Position numbers and translations under genes: made by a program. DNA of 12,154 nucleotides from Lentisphaeria bacterium (lineage in GTDB: Bacteria > Verrucomicrobiota > Lentisphaeria > Oligosphaerales > Oligosphaeraceae): positions 1 to 12,154 of the forward strand of contig JAEEXV010000122.1 in the NCBI GenBank assembly GCA_016287975.1, read 5' to 3'. Each line of letters starts with the position of its first letter. The stretch's first letter is position 1. The notes below the pieces were generated by a model. The model had not been told where the DNA came from. It saw only the letters and a program-made list of their open reading frames with translations, and searched no databases. Positions 1 to 7,136 of the stretch are shown one piece after another.

Positions 1-1300
1 CCAGCCCGGTCGCGCCGCCCGCCAGGCGGCAGACCGAGGCCGCCGACAGGAAGCCGCCGCCGGTGAGGCCCGCCGCCTCGCCCCGGATGTTGCCGCTTCC
101 GTACGCCGCGAGGCTCTCCCGCGCGAAGCAGTGGTCCGCCGTGAGGGAGACGCCGTCCCCGATGATGGCCAGGCACTCGAAAATGGAGTTGAACGCCTCC
201 GCGTCCGCGCCGAAGCGGACGCCGCGCCCCAGCCGCGCGGCCCCGCCCGCGACGGTCACGTGCCGCAGCGTCGCCTCGCAGCCCTCCCCGAAGTCCAGCG
301 CGGAGAAGTCCTCCCGCGCCTGGTTGCCGAGAATCAGGCAGTTCTCCATCGTGACGGCGCTTCCCGCCGCCTCGTTCCCGCCGAGCCACCACTCCGTGCC
401 GGAGACCGCGCCGCCCGTGCCCAGCGAGAAGTTCCGGATGAAGCGGCAGTCGCGGAAGAGGACGGAGGCGCCGTAGACTGCGGCCGCCCCCGCGCCAACT
501 CCCTGGTTGCCGAGGAACGAGCACCCCTCGACCACGCTGCCGTCCGCCCCCGCCAGCAGGAGCGCGCCGGCGCTCTCCATGTCCATCCCCCACCAACCGC
601 TCTCCGTCGAGGCGTTGTCCCGGAAGACGCACCCCGTGAGCCGCACCGGCGCGCCCGACGCGTAGACCGCCGCCGTCGATTCGGCGTCCTCCCACCACTC
701 CTCGATCCAGCCGCCGCCGTAGTCCTCGACGACCTTGTGCCCCGACCGGTTTCCCTCGAAGACGCACGACACGACCGTCAGCGACGAGTCCTCCAGATGC
801 ACCGCCGTCCCGCAGCTGGCCCGATAGCCGTTCCGGATCGTGAAGCCCTCCAGGCGGCTCGCCGCCGTCTCACCGTGCGTCAGCGACAGGAACCGTCCCG
901 CCCCCTCCAGGTCCACGGTCGTCTGCCCCGCCCCGCCCGACGACTTCAGCCAGAGGTCCCGCCCGCCGAAGTCCAGCTCCCGGTTCGACGCCCCCGAATA
1001 GGTCCCCGGCGCCGCCAGCACCACGTTCTCATGCCCGGAGGAGAAGGTCTGCGCCAGCGCCTTCCCGATGCTCCGGAACGCCGTCGCGGCGCCCGCACCG
1101 TCCCCCGAGGCGTCGTCCCCGTTCACCGCGTCCACATATACGAGCCGCGTGTACACGGCGGGGTTGTACCCGTTCGCCGCCTCCCACGCGTCGTCCAGAC
1201 CGTCCCCGTCCGCGTCCGCCGCCCACATTGAAACCGCCACAAGCGCCAGAAATATCACCGCAAGGCGCCAAGCCGCAGCCTCAAATCGCGCTTCTCCCAT
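1..1300 (-). CDS. Secreted right-handed parallel beta-helix protein, partial (C-terminus beyond left edge)
   Basis: The frame stays open from ATG 1300 to the left edge, giving about 433 residues. The start is set by a good Shine-Dalgarno (AGGGAGGAA, 1307-1315). Residues 1-27 form a signal peptide (hydrophobic LAVIFLALVAVSMWA, likely cut before Ala-Asp). Directly after it lies DADGDGLDDAWE (29-40), a calcium-binding motif of the thrombospondin-3/dockerin-like type, then a linker and a YVDAVNGDD segment. The rest repeats beta-helix rungs with a recurring Cys-x-Phe-x-x-Asn pattern (SCVFEGN, GCVFRDN, GCSFLGN, DCRFIRN, NCLILGN). The last visible residues resemble the SPCIDAG-like end common in this family, so little is probably missing. 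The role is likely an exported glycan-binding or polysaccharide-cleaving surface protein; no catalytic residues can be assigned. It is transcribed away from the symporter remnant, and its base composition is visibly more GC-rich than that of the other genes. Confidence 0.85.
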   Translation of the reverse strand, partial: MGEARFEAAAWRLAVIFLALVAVSMWAADADGDGLDDAWEAANGYNPAVYTRLVYVDAVNGDDASGDGAGAATAFRSIGKALAQTFSSGHENVVLAAPGTYSGASNRELDFGGRDLWLKSSGGAGQTTVDLEGAGRFLSLTHGETAASRLEGFTIRNGYRASCGTAVHLEDSSLTVVSCVFEGNRSGHKVVEDYGGGWIEEWWEDAESTAAVYASGAPVRLTGCVFRDNASTESGWWGMDMESAGALLLAGADGSVVEGCSFLGNQGVGAGAAAVYGASVLFRDCRFIRNFSLGTGGAVSGTEWWLGGNEAAGSAVTMENCLILGNQAREDFSALDFGEGCEATLRHVTVAGGAARLGRGVRFGADAEAFNSIFECLAIIGDGVSLTADHCFARESLAAYGSGNIRGEAAGLTGGGFLSAASVCRLAGGATGL

Positions 1301-1306
1301 CCAGGC

Positions 1307-1315
1307 TTCCTCCCT
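1307..1315 (-). promoter_or_regulatory. Ribosome binding site of the beta-helix gene
   Basis: On the minus strand the sequence reads AGGGAGGAA, ending 6 bases before the ATG at 1300. It fixes the start codon of the beta-helix gene. Confidence 0.75.
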
Positions 1316-1361
1316 TTTGATCATGGATCGCCAGGCATTCCATTCCAACGTTTTAGTTTCC

Positions 1362-1390
1362 AATATAATGGTTGAAAGCGGTTTTGTCAA
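1362..1390 (-). promoter_or_regulatory. Sigma70-type promoter of the beta-helix gene
   Basis: The minus strand shows TTGACA (1390-1385), a 17-base spacer and TATATT (1367-1362): a consensus -35, near-consensus -10 and ideal spacing. A start of transcription near 1355 would leave a leader of about 55 bases before the ATG at 1300. The element coincides with the 5' border of the symporter remnant, whose frame cannot therefore start normally. A small inverted repeat GGTTG/CAACC (1370-1374, 1388-1392) straddles the spacer and may or may not be an operator. Confidence 0.75.
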
Positions 1391-1826
1391 CCGAAAGGAC
1401 GGCTGTTTCCACGGACTTCGGCTCGCGCATCTGGTGGGGGTGGCCTGCGGCGTGTGGATGATCCTCTGCGCGCTGGGCTTCACCAGGATGCATTCGCAGG
1501 AGAGCGTCATCGACATGCAGACGACCATCTTCTCGGTGGTCGGCGGCGCCTTCTTCGGCATCTTCCTCTGCGGCTTCCTCTCCACGCGGATCCACTATCA
1601 AGCGACGGTCGTCGCCATCGTGCTCTGCTTCCTGCTCAATCTATACCTCGGCGCGAACAGCCTGGGATGGCTGCCGAAGGCCGTCGCGGTTCCCGTCCAC
1701 TCCTATTGGACGGGCACGATCGTGAATCTCGCCTTCTGCCTGTTCGCATGGCTCATCAGTTTCCTCTGGCCCAAGCCGCAGAAACCTCTGGATGGCCTGA
1801 CCGTCTGGAGCGGCAAGGGGAAATAG
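1368..1826 (+). pseudogene. 5'-truncated sodium:solute symporter (SSS family), C-terminal remnant
   Basis: From ATG 1368 the frame encodes about 152 residues with four hydrophobic helices (LAHLVGVACGVWMILCALGF; TTIFSVVGGAFFGIFLCGFL; the segment around VVAIVLCFLLNLYLG; and NLAFCLFAWLISFLW). It ends in a PLDGLTVWS-like tail. This matches the last four transmembrane segments and C-terminus of SSS (SGLT-type) symporters, which normally have 13-15 helices, so roughly two thirds of the protein is missing. Recognisable similarity begins around 1410, just beyond the promoter of the divergent beta-helix gene. There is no Shine-Dalgarno before ATG 1368. The frame stays open further left, but that stretch is antisense to the beta-helix gene and unrelated to SSS proteins. 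It is most simply a gene fragment left by a deletion or insertion; a small membrane protein cannot be ruled out. The family call rests on recognition of the pattern. Confidence 0.65.
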
Positions 1827-1900
1827 TTGCCGGCCCCGAAGGAATGGGAGTGTTGCAAAACGCTCCATTGAAATTGCCTCTGACGGTCCCGCCAAGTTCC

Positions 1901-1929
1901 AGGTCAAATTCGCGGATTCAGGTTATAGT
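1901..1929 (+). promoter_or_regulatory. Possible weak promoter of the GH39-like gene
   Basis: TATAGT (1924-1929) is a fair -10 element. At 17 bases upstream the hexamer AGGTCA (1901-1906) is a poor -35. It lies 65 bases before the start codon in the 168-base gap after the symporter remnant. No better candidate is seen in this gap; an activator may be needed. Confidence 0.3.
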
Positions 1930-1981
1930 AACTCCGGATCCGACGCGGCTCCGATGGGCGGGAATTGGCGGCCGCGCGAAC

Positions 1982-1988
1982 GGGAGGA
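1982..1988 (+). promoter_or_regulatory. Ribosome binding site deciding the GH39-like start
   Basis: GGGAGGA ends 6 bases before ATG 1995. This favours 1995 over the in-frame upstream start at 1965, which has no comparable site. Confidence 0.7.
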
Positions 1989-1994
1989 CGAATC

Positions 1995-3569
1995 ATGGAC
2001 GCGATCTACTCTGATTTGCAGGGGCGCCTGAGGCGCCATCCGAGGCAGTGGAGCACGCCTCCGGAAGGCAACGGGCTCGCCTATGACTTCACCCTGAACC
2101 CGCTGCAGGATCTGGAGGTGCTCGGCGGCATGCCGCAGGTGAGCAGCCTCGACATTCCCGCATCGCCGCTGGGGATCGGCTTCGAGACGCTGGACCGCGA
2201 CACCTTCGATCCGGAAAGCGTCTATCCCTTCCTGAAATGCTCGGGGGTCAAACACGCCCGTTGCCAGACGGGCTGGATCAAGTGCGAGCCGACCGTCGGG
2301 CAATACGACTTCCGCTGGCTGGACAAAATCGTGGACGGCTTGCGGGCGATCGGCATCCAGCCATGGCTGAGCCTGGGCTTCGGGCATCCGGCTTACACGC
2401 CGTGCGAAGCATACGACCAGGCGTGGAGGGAGAATGGCGGCCGCCCCCCGAAATGGGGATTCGCGCGCGGCTATGTGGCGCAGGTCCCGCTCTACTATGG
2501 CGAGAAGGGCATGCGTGGCTGGCTCGATTATGTGACCGCGCTCGTCACGCATTTCCGCGGCCGCGTCTCGGAGTATGAAGTCTGGAACGAGCCGGAGGGG
2601 TTCTGGCAGCACAACGGCAGGCACGTGCTGGAGGAGGGGAAAGACCTCAGGACGATCGCCCGCGACTACGCCGAACTGGTGCGGCGGACCGCGGCGGCGG
2701 TCCGGGCGGTCCAGTCGGAGGCGAAGATCATCGCCGACTTCTCGCATACCGCGACCGGCTACATCGCGGAGCTGGGACGGCTGAAACTGGGCGAGGTCAT
2801 CGATGTCGCGGCATATCACTTCTACGGCTTCGCGCCGGAGTTCATGCTCCGGGAACGGATCGGCCACCTACGCGCGAATCTTCAGCTCCCCGGACGAGCC
2901 CTGGAGATCTGGCAGGGGGAGAGCGGATGCTGGATCACCCGCCCCTGTCCCCAGACCGAATTCGTGCAGGCCAAATACCTGTGCCGTCGCTATCTCTCCG
3001 ACCTGAAGGAGGGTGTCGCAATGAGCTCCTTCTTCACCGTGACGGATTTCCTCAACTACTATGCGGACGGCGGCGACCAGCACTACGGCGTGATCGACGC
3101 ACGGCGGCAACGCCCCAAACTGGCCTTCCACGCCATGCAGACCATGGCCTATCTGTGCGACGGTTTCGCCATGGCGCCCGACCTGGCCGCCGTGTTCACG
3201 CCGCGCAACCGCTACTGGAATGGCAGCCTGCTGCCCTACCGCGTCGCCTCGGCGGCCTTCCGGCGCAAGGGGATACCCGTCTACGCCCTCTGGACGCCGG
3301 AGAGCGTCGACATCCAGGCGCCGGTCGTCGACGGGGTGATCCAGGTGATCTCCGCGGAGGACGAGTTCCTGGGGCACCCGGTGGTCATCGACCCCATCCG
3401 CTCCAAAGTGGCCATCCTGCCCAGGGAGTCTCCGGTCGGCTTCGACTTCCTCAGCATCACGGATGTCGGGCTCTCGGAATACCTCAACGCCCAGCGCTTC
3501 CTGAAACTCCCCGTGATGGACTATCCGCTCTTCATCTCCGACGCGGCTCTCTTCGACGACCTGCGCTGA
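1995..3569 (+). CDS. Clan-A glycoside hydrolase, GH39-like, cytoplasmic
   Basis: This is a protein of 524 residues without a signal peptide. The first two thirds read as a (beta/alpha)8 barrel of clan GH-A. A VYPFLKCSGVKHARCQTGW segment and a QYDFRWLDKIVDGLRAIGI segment resemble early barrel strands. The motif VWNEPEGFW carries the likely acid/base Glu199, and IWQGESG carries the likely nucleophile Glu309. The two Glu lie about 110 residues apart, as expected for strands 4 and 7. The C-terminal 130 residues probably form a small beta-domain with ALWTPESVDIQ-type strands, as in GH39 and related families. The substrate is unknown; xylosides, iduronides or rhamnosyl-linked oligosaccharides are handled by relatives. 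It is transcribed alone and converges on the pseudopilin operon. GH39-like is a family-level guess; a GH5-like or unclassified clan-A enzyme is possible. Confidence 0.75.
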   Translation: MDAIYSDLQGRLRRHPRQWSTPPEGNGLAYDFTLNPLQDLEVLGGMPQVSSLDIPASPLGIGFETLDRDTFDPESVYPFLKCSGVKHARCQTGWIKCEPTVGQYDFRWLDKIVDGLRAIGIQPWLSLGFGHPAYTPCEAYDQAWRENGGRPPKWGFARGYVAQVPLYYGEKGMRGWLDYVTALVTHFRGRVSEYEVWNEPEGFWQHNGRHVLEEGKDLRTIARDYAELVRRTAAAVRAVQSEAKIIADFSHTATGYIAELGRLKLGEVIDVAAYHFYGFAPEFMLRERIGHLRANLQLPGRALEIWQGESGCWITRPCPQTEFVQAKYLCRRYLSDLKEGVAMSSFFTVTDFLNYYADGGDQHYGVIDARRQRPKLAFHAMQTMAYLCDGFAMAPDLAAVFTPRNRYWNGSLLPYRVASAAFRRKGIPVYALWTPESVDIQAPVVDGVIQVISAEDEFLGHPVVIDPIRSKVAILPRESPVGFDFLSITDVGLSEYLNAQRFLKLPVMDYPLFISDAALFDDLR

Positions 3570-3704
3570 ACGCGGTCTTCCAGAAAGGCTGGACGCCGTG
3601 GCGTGGCGGATGTTGCCATGGCGCGTGGGTGATGGGGAAGACGCAGGCAGAGGAACTGCGGAATAGTTGTCTAAAAAACGCGCATGCCAAGTGGCAGAAC
3701 CGGA

Positions 3705-3742
3705 TTTATCGTCTAATTCAGGTCCCTGAATTAGACGATAAA
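3705..3742. repeat. 38-bp near-perfect palindrome between convergent genes
   Basis: The arm TTTATCGTCTAATTCAGG (3705-3722) is followed by two bases and then its exact reverse complement (3725-3742): 18 paired positions without a mismatch. The palindrome is AT-rich in a GC-rich setting. It lies between the ends of the GH39-like gene (3569) and the sialidase-like gene (3771). It could stop transcription from both sides, but neither strand has a T-run after the stem, so it is not a standard intrinsic terminator. A cruciform, a protein-binding site or a mobile-element trace are alternatives. The rest of the 3570-3770 gap shows no convincing gene. Confidence 0.85.
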
Positions 3743-3770
3743 AGTTGTCGTCACGGGACGACCGTGAGCG

Positions 3771-4748
3771 TCATGGGCGGAGCATGCCTTGCCAGAAGGT
3801 GATGGTTTTCCTGCGGTTGGTGTAGGTTCCCGCGAATCTTCCGCCGCCCAGGGGAATGACGGCGGGATAGGAGTATTCGCCGTCTGCGGTCTCCAGGTCG
3901 AGGAGAGACTGCCAGGATTGGCCGTTGTCGCGGGAGGCGGCCAGGGTGAGCGGCGTACGGACCGTCCAGTTTCCCGAGGTGTTGTTGAAAGCGAGAACGA
4001 GGGCGTCGTCCCCTTTGGCCAAATCAATGCCGCTGTTGTTGTTGGGCAGGGTGGTCGGGTAGAGGGGAGCCCAAGTCCGGCCGTAGTCGCGGGAATCGCT
4101 TCGCCAGATGAGGCCGCTGGAACTGCGGACAAGCATGTGGACCCAGCCGGGGGCGGATTCCCAAAGCGTCGGCTGGATGACCCCGAGATCGTCTTTGGCG
4201 TGTTTCTGGGGGATTTCCGCGCTGGCGGTCCAGGATTTGCCGCCGTCGGTGCTTCTATCGGTGAAGACGCGCCATTTCCGCTGGTCTTCGAGGGAATTGC
4301 CCGCCAGGATGGATCCGTCGGACAACCGGATGGGCTTGTTCTTGACGGGCCCCCGCGCATTTTCGTCGCCGGGGACCAGTTCCGTTGGCGGGGACCAGTT
4401 CCTGCCCAGGTCGCTGGAATGCTGGACCCAGGTCTGCCACTGGTCACAGCGGCCGCCGACTTTGAAGAAGAGGGTCAGGGCCTGTCCGTCGGGCGAGAAC
4501 AGGACGGGATTCCAATGGGGCAGTCCATTGACCTTTGCCCAGGGGCGCGGCGCCTCCCACGAGCCTGCGGCGTCGCGCCGAGTGCCATAGATGGCGACAT
4601 CCCCCCGGCCCTCCTTGCTCCCCTGGAACCAGGCCACGGCGAAGCCGCCGGAGCGGAGGCGGGCCAGAGTCGACGCATGGCATTCTCCGTCGATGTCGGG
4701 GAAAAGGGCGGTCTTTTGTTCTAGGTCGAATTGCATATTAGGACGCAT
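3771..4748 (-). CDS. BNR/Asp-box sialidase-like protein (COG4692-type), cytoplasmic
   Basis: This protein of 325 residues has no signal peptide. It has four Asp-boxes (SSDLGRNW 111-118, STDGGKSW 166-173, SRDYGRTW 219-226, SRDNGQSW 272-279), the mark of a six-bladed beta-propeller of the sialidase superfamily. The motifs HASTLARL, RGPVKNKP, LPNNNSGID and YSYPAVIPL match the predicted-neuraminidase group of BNR_2 proteins. The canonical N-terminal FRIP motif of true GH33 sialidases is absent, so release of sialic acid is not proven; this group may act on other acidic or deoxy sugars. Arg132 and Arg264 are candidates for carboxylate binding. ATG 4748 overlaps the upstream gene by 11 bases. A second in-frame ATG at 4736 directly follows its stop (TAATATG). 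Neither has a clear ribosome binding site, so translation is probably coupled. It is the last gene of the operon. Confidence 0.8.
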   Translation of the reverse strand: MRPNMQFDLEQKTALFPDIDGECHASTLARLRSGGFAVAWFQGSKEGRGDVAIYGTRRDAAGSWEAPRPWAKVNGLPHWNPVLFSPDGQALTLFFKVGGRCDQWQTWVQHSSDLGRNWSPPTELVPGDENARGPVKNKPIRLSDGSILAGNSLEDQRKWRVFTDRSTDGGKSWTASAEIPQKHAKDDLGVIQPTLWESAPGWVHMLVRSSSGLIWRSDSRDYGRTWAPLYPTTLPNNNSGIDLAKGDDALVLAFNNTSGNWTVRTPLTLAASRDNGQSWQSLLDLETADGEYSYPAVIPLGGGRFAGTYTNRRKTITFWQGMLRP

Positions 4749-7122
4749 GCATGGACAGCGTCACGGGGCCAAACAGGCCGCTTGGATAGCTGTCGGGCTC
4801 GAATTGCCGGTAGAAGTCATCGAATTCGCTGGGGGTGTAGTCGTAGCGGGCCTGGTTGGCGGCTTTGCGTCCGGGGTTGTTGACGGCGTTGGCCATGGTG
4901 TTGGTGACGATGATCCGCAGGGAATTCGTCCCCCTTCGCAGGAAGCCGTAGAGGTCGAAGCGATAAGGCGCCCAGATTCTCTGCCCCAGGCAGTCGCCGT
5001 TGAGGAACAGCTGGCAGGCGTAGTTGACCTGGCCCAGATCCAGCATGGCATGCCCTGTGAAGTCGTTTTCGAAGTCCAGGGAGTATTCCACGTCGCCGCT
5101 GAACCAATCGCCGACGCTGGGCCGCCAATCTCCGAGGGCAATGGGTCGGGGCGGTTCCTCGAAGTGCCGCACGACATAGCGGTCCTCGCCCGCCTCGTGG
5201 GAGGCGAGGCGCCGGAACATCCAGCCGTCCGTCAGTTCGCGCGTGGCGATGACCGCGCCTGGCTCCGTCCAGCGCAGCTCCGGCTTCACGCCGGTCATGA
5301 AGAGTGCGGACTCCCATTTTCCCAGGGAGAGGTGAATGCGCCGCCCCGTGGCCGTCCATTGGCTGGGATACTCGTAGAGGCGTCCCGTGAAGGGATCGCA
5401 GCGGACCGGCGCCGCAGTGTCCCCGGTCAGGGTGACATCGAGGTCCAGGGGCGCCTCCTCCTGATTGACGAGGAACGTCGCACTTCCCCCGTCCCAGCGG
5501 CGTTTGCAGACGCGAAGCGCGGATGTCGCCGGTGCGACATCCACGACGGGGCGGATGGAATCAATGGCCTCCGCGCCGATGACGCCTCCGCCGGCAGCCG
5601 TGAAGTCGTCGAGGACCTTTCGTGCCTGGCCGGTCATCCATTTCGCGGTGGGCAGCACGACCGTCCGGTAGCGCATGGCGCCGATGACAAGCGTCGCCTG
5701 CCCGGACTCGCCGTCGGTCTCGACGCGGGCGTCGCCCAGTGCATCGTCGTCGGCATAGTCGAAGTCGATCTGGCGCGTCAGCAGTTTTTCGCTGACGAGG
5801 TCGTGCAGCCGGATGGCCTCTTTCTGGGCGCCGCCGCCGGCCCAGATGTCGCGGATGGCATAGTATACGACGCATGAGACGCCTTCCGCATGTCCCCGCG
5901 ACATCGCATAGCAGAGGCGCGTGAAGTAGTCGTGGAATGCCGTCGAGTATTTCCAGAGAGTGTCTTCCTGTCCATAGCGCGGATGGGCGAGGGCCACGAA
6001 CCTGTCTCGGGTGGAGGAGGTGTAGAGGCTGATGACAAGCAAAGTCGCGCCGCGGACGATCTGGTGCTCCAGCACCCAGCGCGTCTCTGCAGGTGTGCAC
6101 CCCGATCCGTAGATGGCCATGCATTCCGCCATGGCGTATGGGCTGCCCGCCTGGCGCGCGGCGGACTGCGCGTATTTCATGAAGGCATGGGTGCGCTTTC
6201 CAGGGAAGAGCTGCCGCCAGATGACATCCGTCCCGGGCGCGTCCATCGCGCGCAGACAGCGCAGGATGTTCCCGAAGCCGTTGGTCGCGTTGGAAACGGG
6301 CAGATCCTCGCCGTTCATGTGCCCGGAGGAGAGCAGTCCATGCTTTCGGCACCAATCCCGCAACGGAAGGAGATAGTTCTCCACCATCAGTCGGGACCAG
6401 GTGTCGTAGTAGTCGATACGGGCGCGGGTCAGTTCCGTCGTCTCATGGTCGTCGGGCGCGTCCAGCAGGGCCTCCAGATACGGCTCGACCCGGTAGCCGT
6501 GGCGCTTTTCGAACTCCGCCGGCAGACGGGGAGTCCAGGTGAGTTGTCCTGGTCGGGTGTAGGTCGAATTTGGCTCATCCGTGAAGGCGAAGCGGATGCA
6601 TTGCCCGAACTGGTCGCCGCAGTGCTTGAAATACTGTTCATGGGTCAGGCGCAGGAAATGGTCCGTGACCTCGCGGTTCAGGAGATCGGGATAGTCCGGC
6701 TGGCGGTCGGTCTGCGGAACGGCCTCCAGTCTGCCTGACGGCCCTTTCATCAGAAGATGCCGGGCGTAGTCCTTTGGGTTGATGGCCCAGACGCGGCCAC
6801 TGGCGCCTCCGGAGGGCCAGCCTCCCTCGTCATACAGCCAGAAATGCATTCCGAGGCCGGCGGCTTCCTGGACCAGTTCCCGGACGACTTGAAAATACTC
6901 GTCGGACAGATAGTCCACGTCAAGGCAACTACGTTCGAAGCGCGGGCGGAAGTTCGGGGGTTCGGGATGGATGCAGACGGAGCGGACGCCATGTCGGCGC
7001 ATGTCGTGCAGCTGCCCCTTGAGTTCATCGAGGTCCACTTTGTCCAGCAGCACCCAAAAATAGGCGGGGCTGAACTCGGGGGGCGGGAAGCTCCAGTCTT
7101 CTGGTCGAAACTCGCATTCCAT
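4738..7122 (-). CDS. GH106-like glycoside hydrolase (alpha-L-rhamnosidase-like)
   Basis: This protein has 794 residues and no signal peptide. The N-terminal part (about 15-370) fits the barrel of the GH106/unclassified large glycosidase group: PPPEFSPAYFWVLLDKVD, an MRRHGVRSVCIHPE strand, GMHFWLYDEGGWPSGGASG (91-109), FAFTDEPNS with Glu183, and YAMAECMAIYGSG with Glu333. Glu183 and Glu333 are the best catalytic candidates. A middle beta-rich region is followed by a C-terminal GH2-type jelly-roll sugar-binding domain with VNYACQLFLNGDCLG, APYRFDLYGFLRRGTNSL and IIVTNTMAN. Bacteroidetes GH106 enzymes are usually longer and secreted, so this is a shorter internal version. The start at 7122 is supported by AGGAG (7132-7136), which overlaps the stop codon of the upstream gene. 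The reaction is probably removal of a terminal deoxyhexose or similar sugar from imported oligosaccharides; the exact sugar is inference. Confidence 0.75.
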   Translation of the reverse strand: MECEFRPEDWSFPPPEFSPAYFWVLLDKVDLDELKGQLHDMRRHGVRSVCIHPEPPNFRPRFERSCLDVDYLSDEYFQVVRELVQEAAGLGMHFWLYDEGGWPSGGASGRVWAINPKDYARHLLMKGPSGRLEAVPQTDRQPDYPDLLNREVTDHFLRLTHEQYFKHCGDQFGQCIRFAFTDEPNSTYTRPGQLTWTPRLPAEFEKRHGYRVEPYLEALLDAPDDHETTELTRARIDYYDTWSRLMVENYLLPLRDWCRKHGLLSSGHMNGEDLPVSNATNGFGNILRCLRAMDAPGTDVIWRQLFPGKRTHAFMKYAQSAARQAGSPYAMAECMAIYGSGCTPAETRWVLEHQIVRGATLLVISLYTSSTRDRFVALAHPRYGQEDTLWKYSTAFHDYFTRLCYAMSRGHAEGVSCVVYYAIRDIWAGGGAQKEAIRLHDLVSEKLLTRQIDFDYADDDALGDARVETDGESGQATLVIGAMRYRTVVLPTAKWMTGQARKVLDDFTAAGGGVIGAEAIDSIRPVVDVAPATSALRVCKRRWDGGSATFLVNQEEAPLDLDVTLTGDTAAPVRCDPFTGRLYEYPSQWTATGRRIHLSLGKWESALFMTGVKPELRWTEPGAVIATRELTDGWMFRRLASHEAGEDRYVVRHFEEPPRPIALGDWRPSVGDWFSGDVEYSLDFENDFTGHAMLDLGQVNYACQLFLNGDCLGQRIWAPYRFDLYGFLRRGTNSLRIIVTNTMANAVNNPGRKAANQARYDYTPSEFDDFYRQFEPDSYPSGLFGPVTLSMHAS

Positions 7123-7131
7123 CGGTCGCGG

Positions 7132-7136
7132 CTCCT
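7132..7136 (-). promoter_or_regulatory. Ribosome binding site of the GH106-like gene overlapping the upstream stop
   Basis: The minus strand reads TAGGAG, where TAG is the stop of the tailspike-like gene. AGGAG lies 9 bases before ATG 7122. The arrangement couples the two genes. Confidence 0.7.

Noticed and set aside
131..1231. Plus-strand open frame of 366 codons opposite the beta-helix gene
   Set aside because: The translation is dominated by Arg, Pro and Ala with no domain. The minus-strand frame has a signal peptide, calcium motif, beta-helix rungs, ribosome site and promoter.
1068..1367. Upstream extension of the symporter remnant frame
   Set aside because: This stretch is antisense to the start of the beta-helix gene, lacks hydrophobic helices, and has no similarity to the missing part of an SSS transporter.
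4591..5877. Plus-strand open frame of 428 codons opposite the end of the operon
   Set aside because: It is a mirror frame of the GH106-like gene and the start of the sialidase-like gene, with no ribosome site and no family motif.
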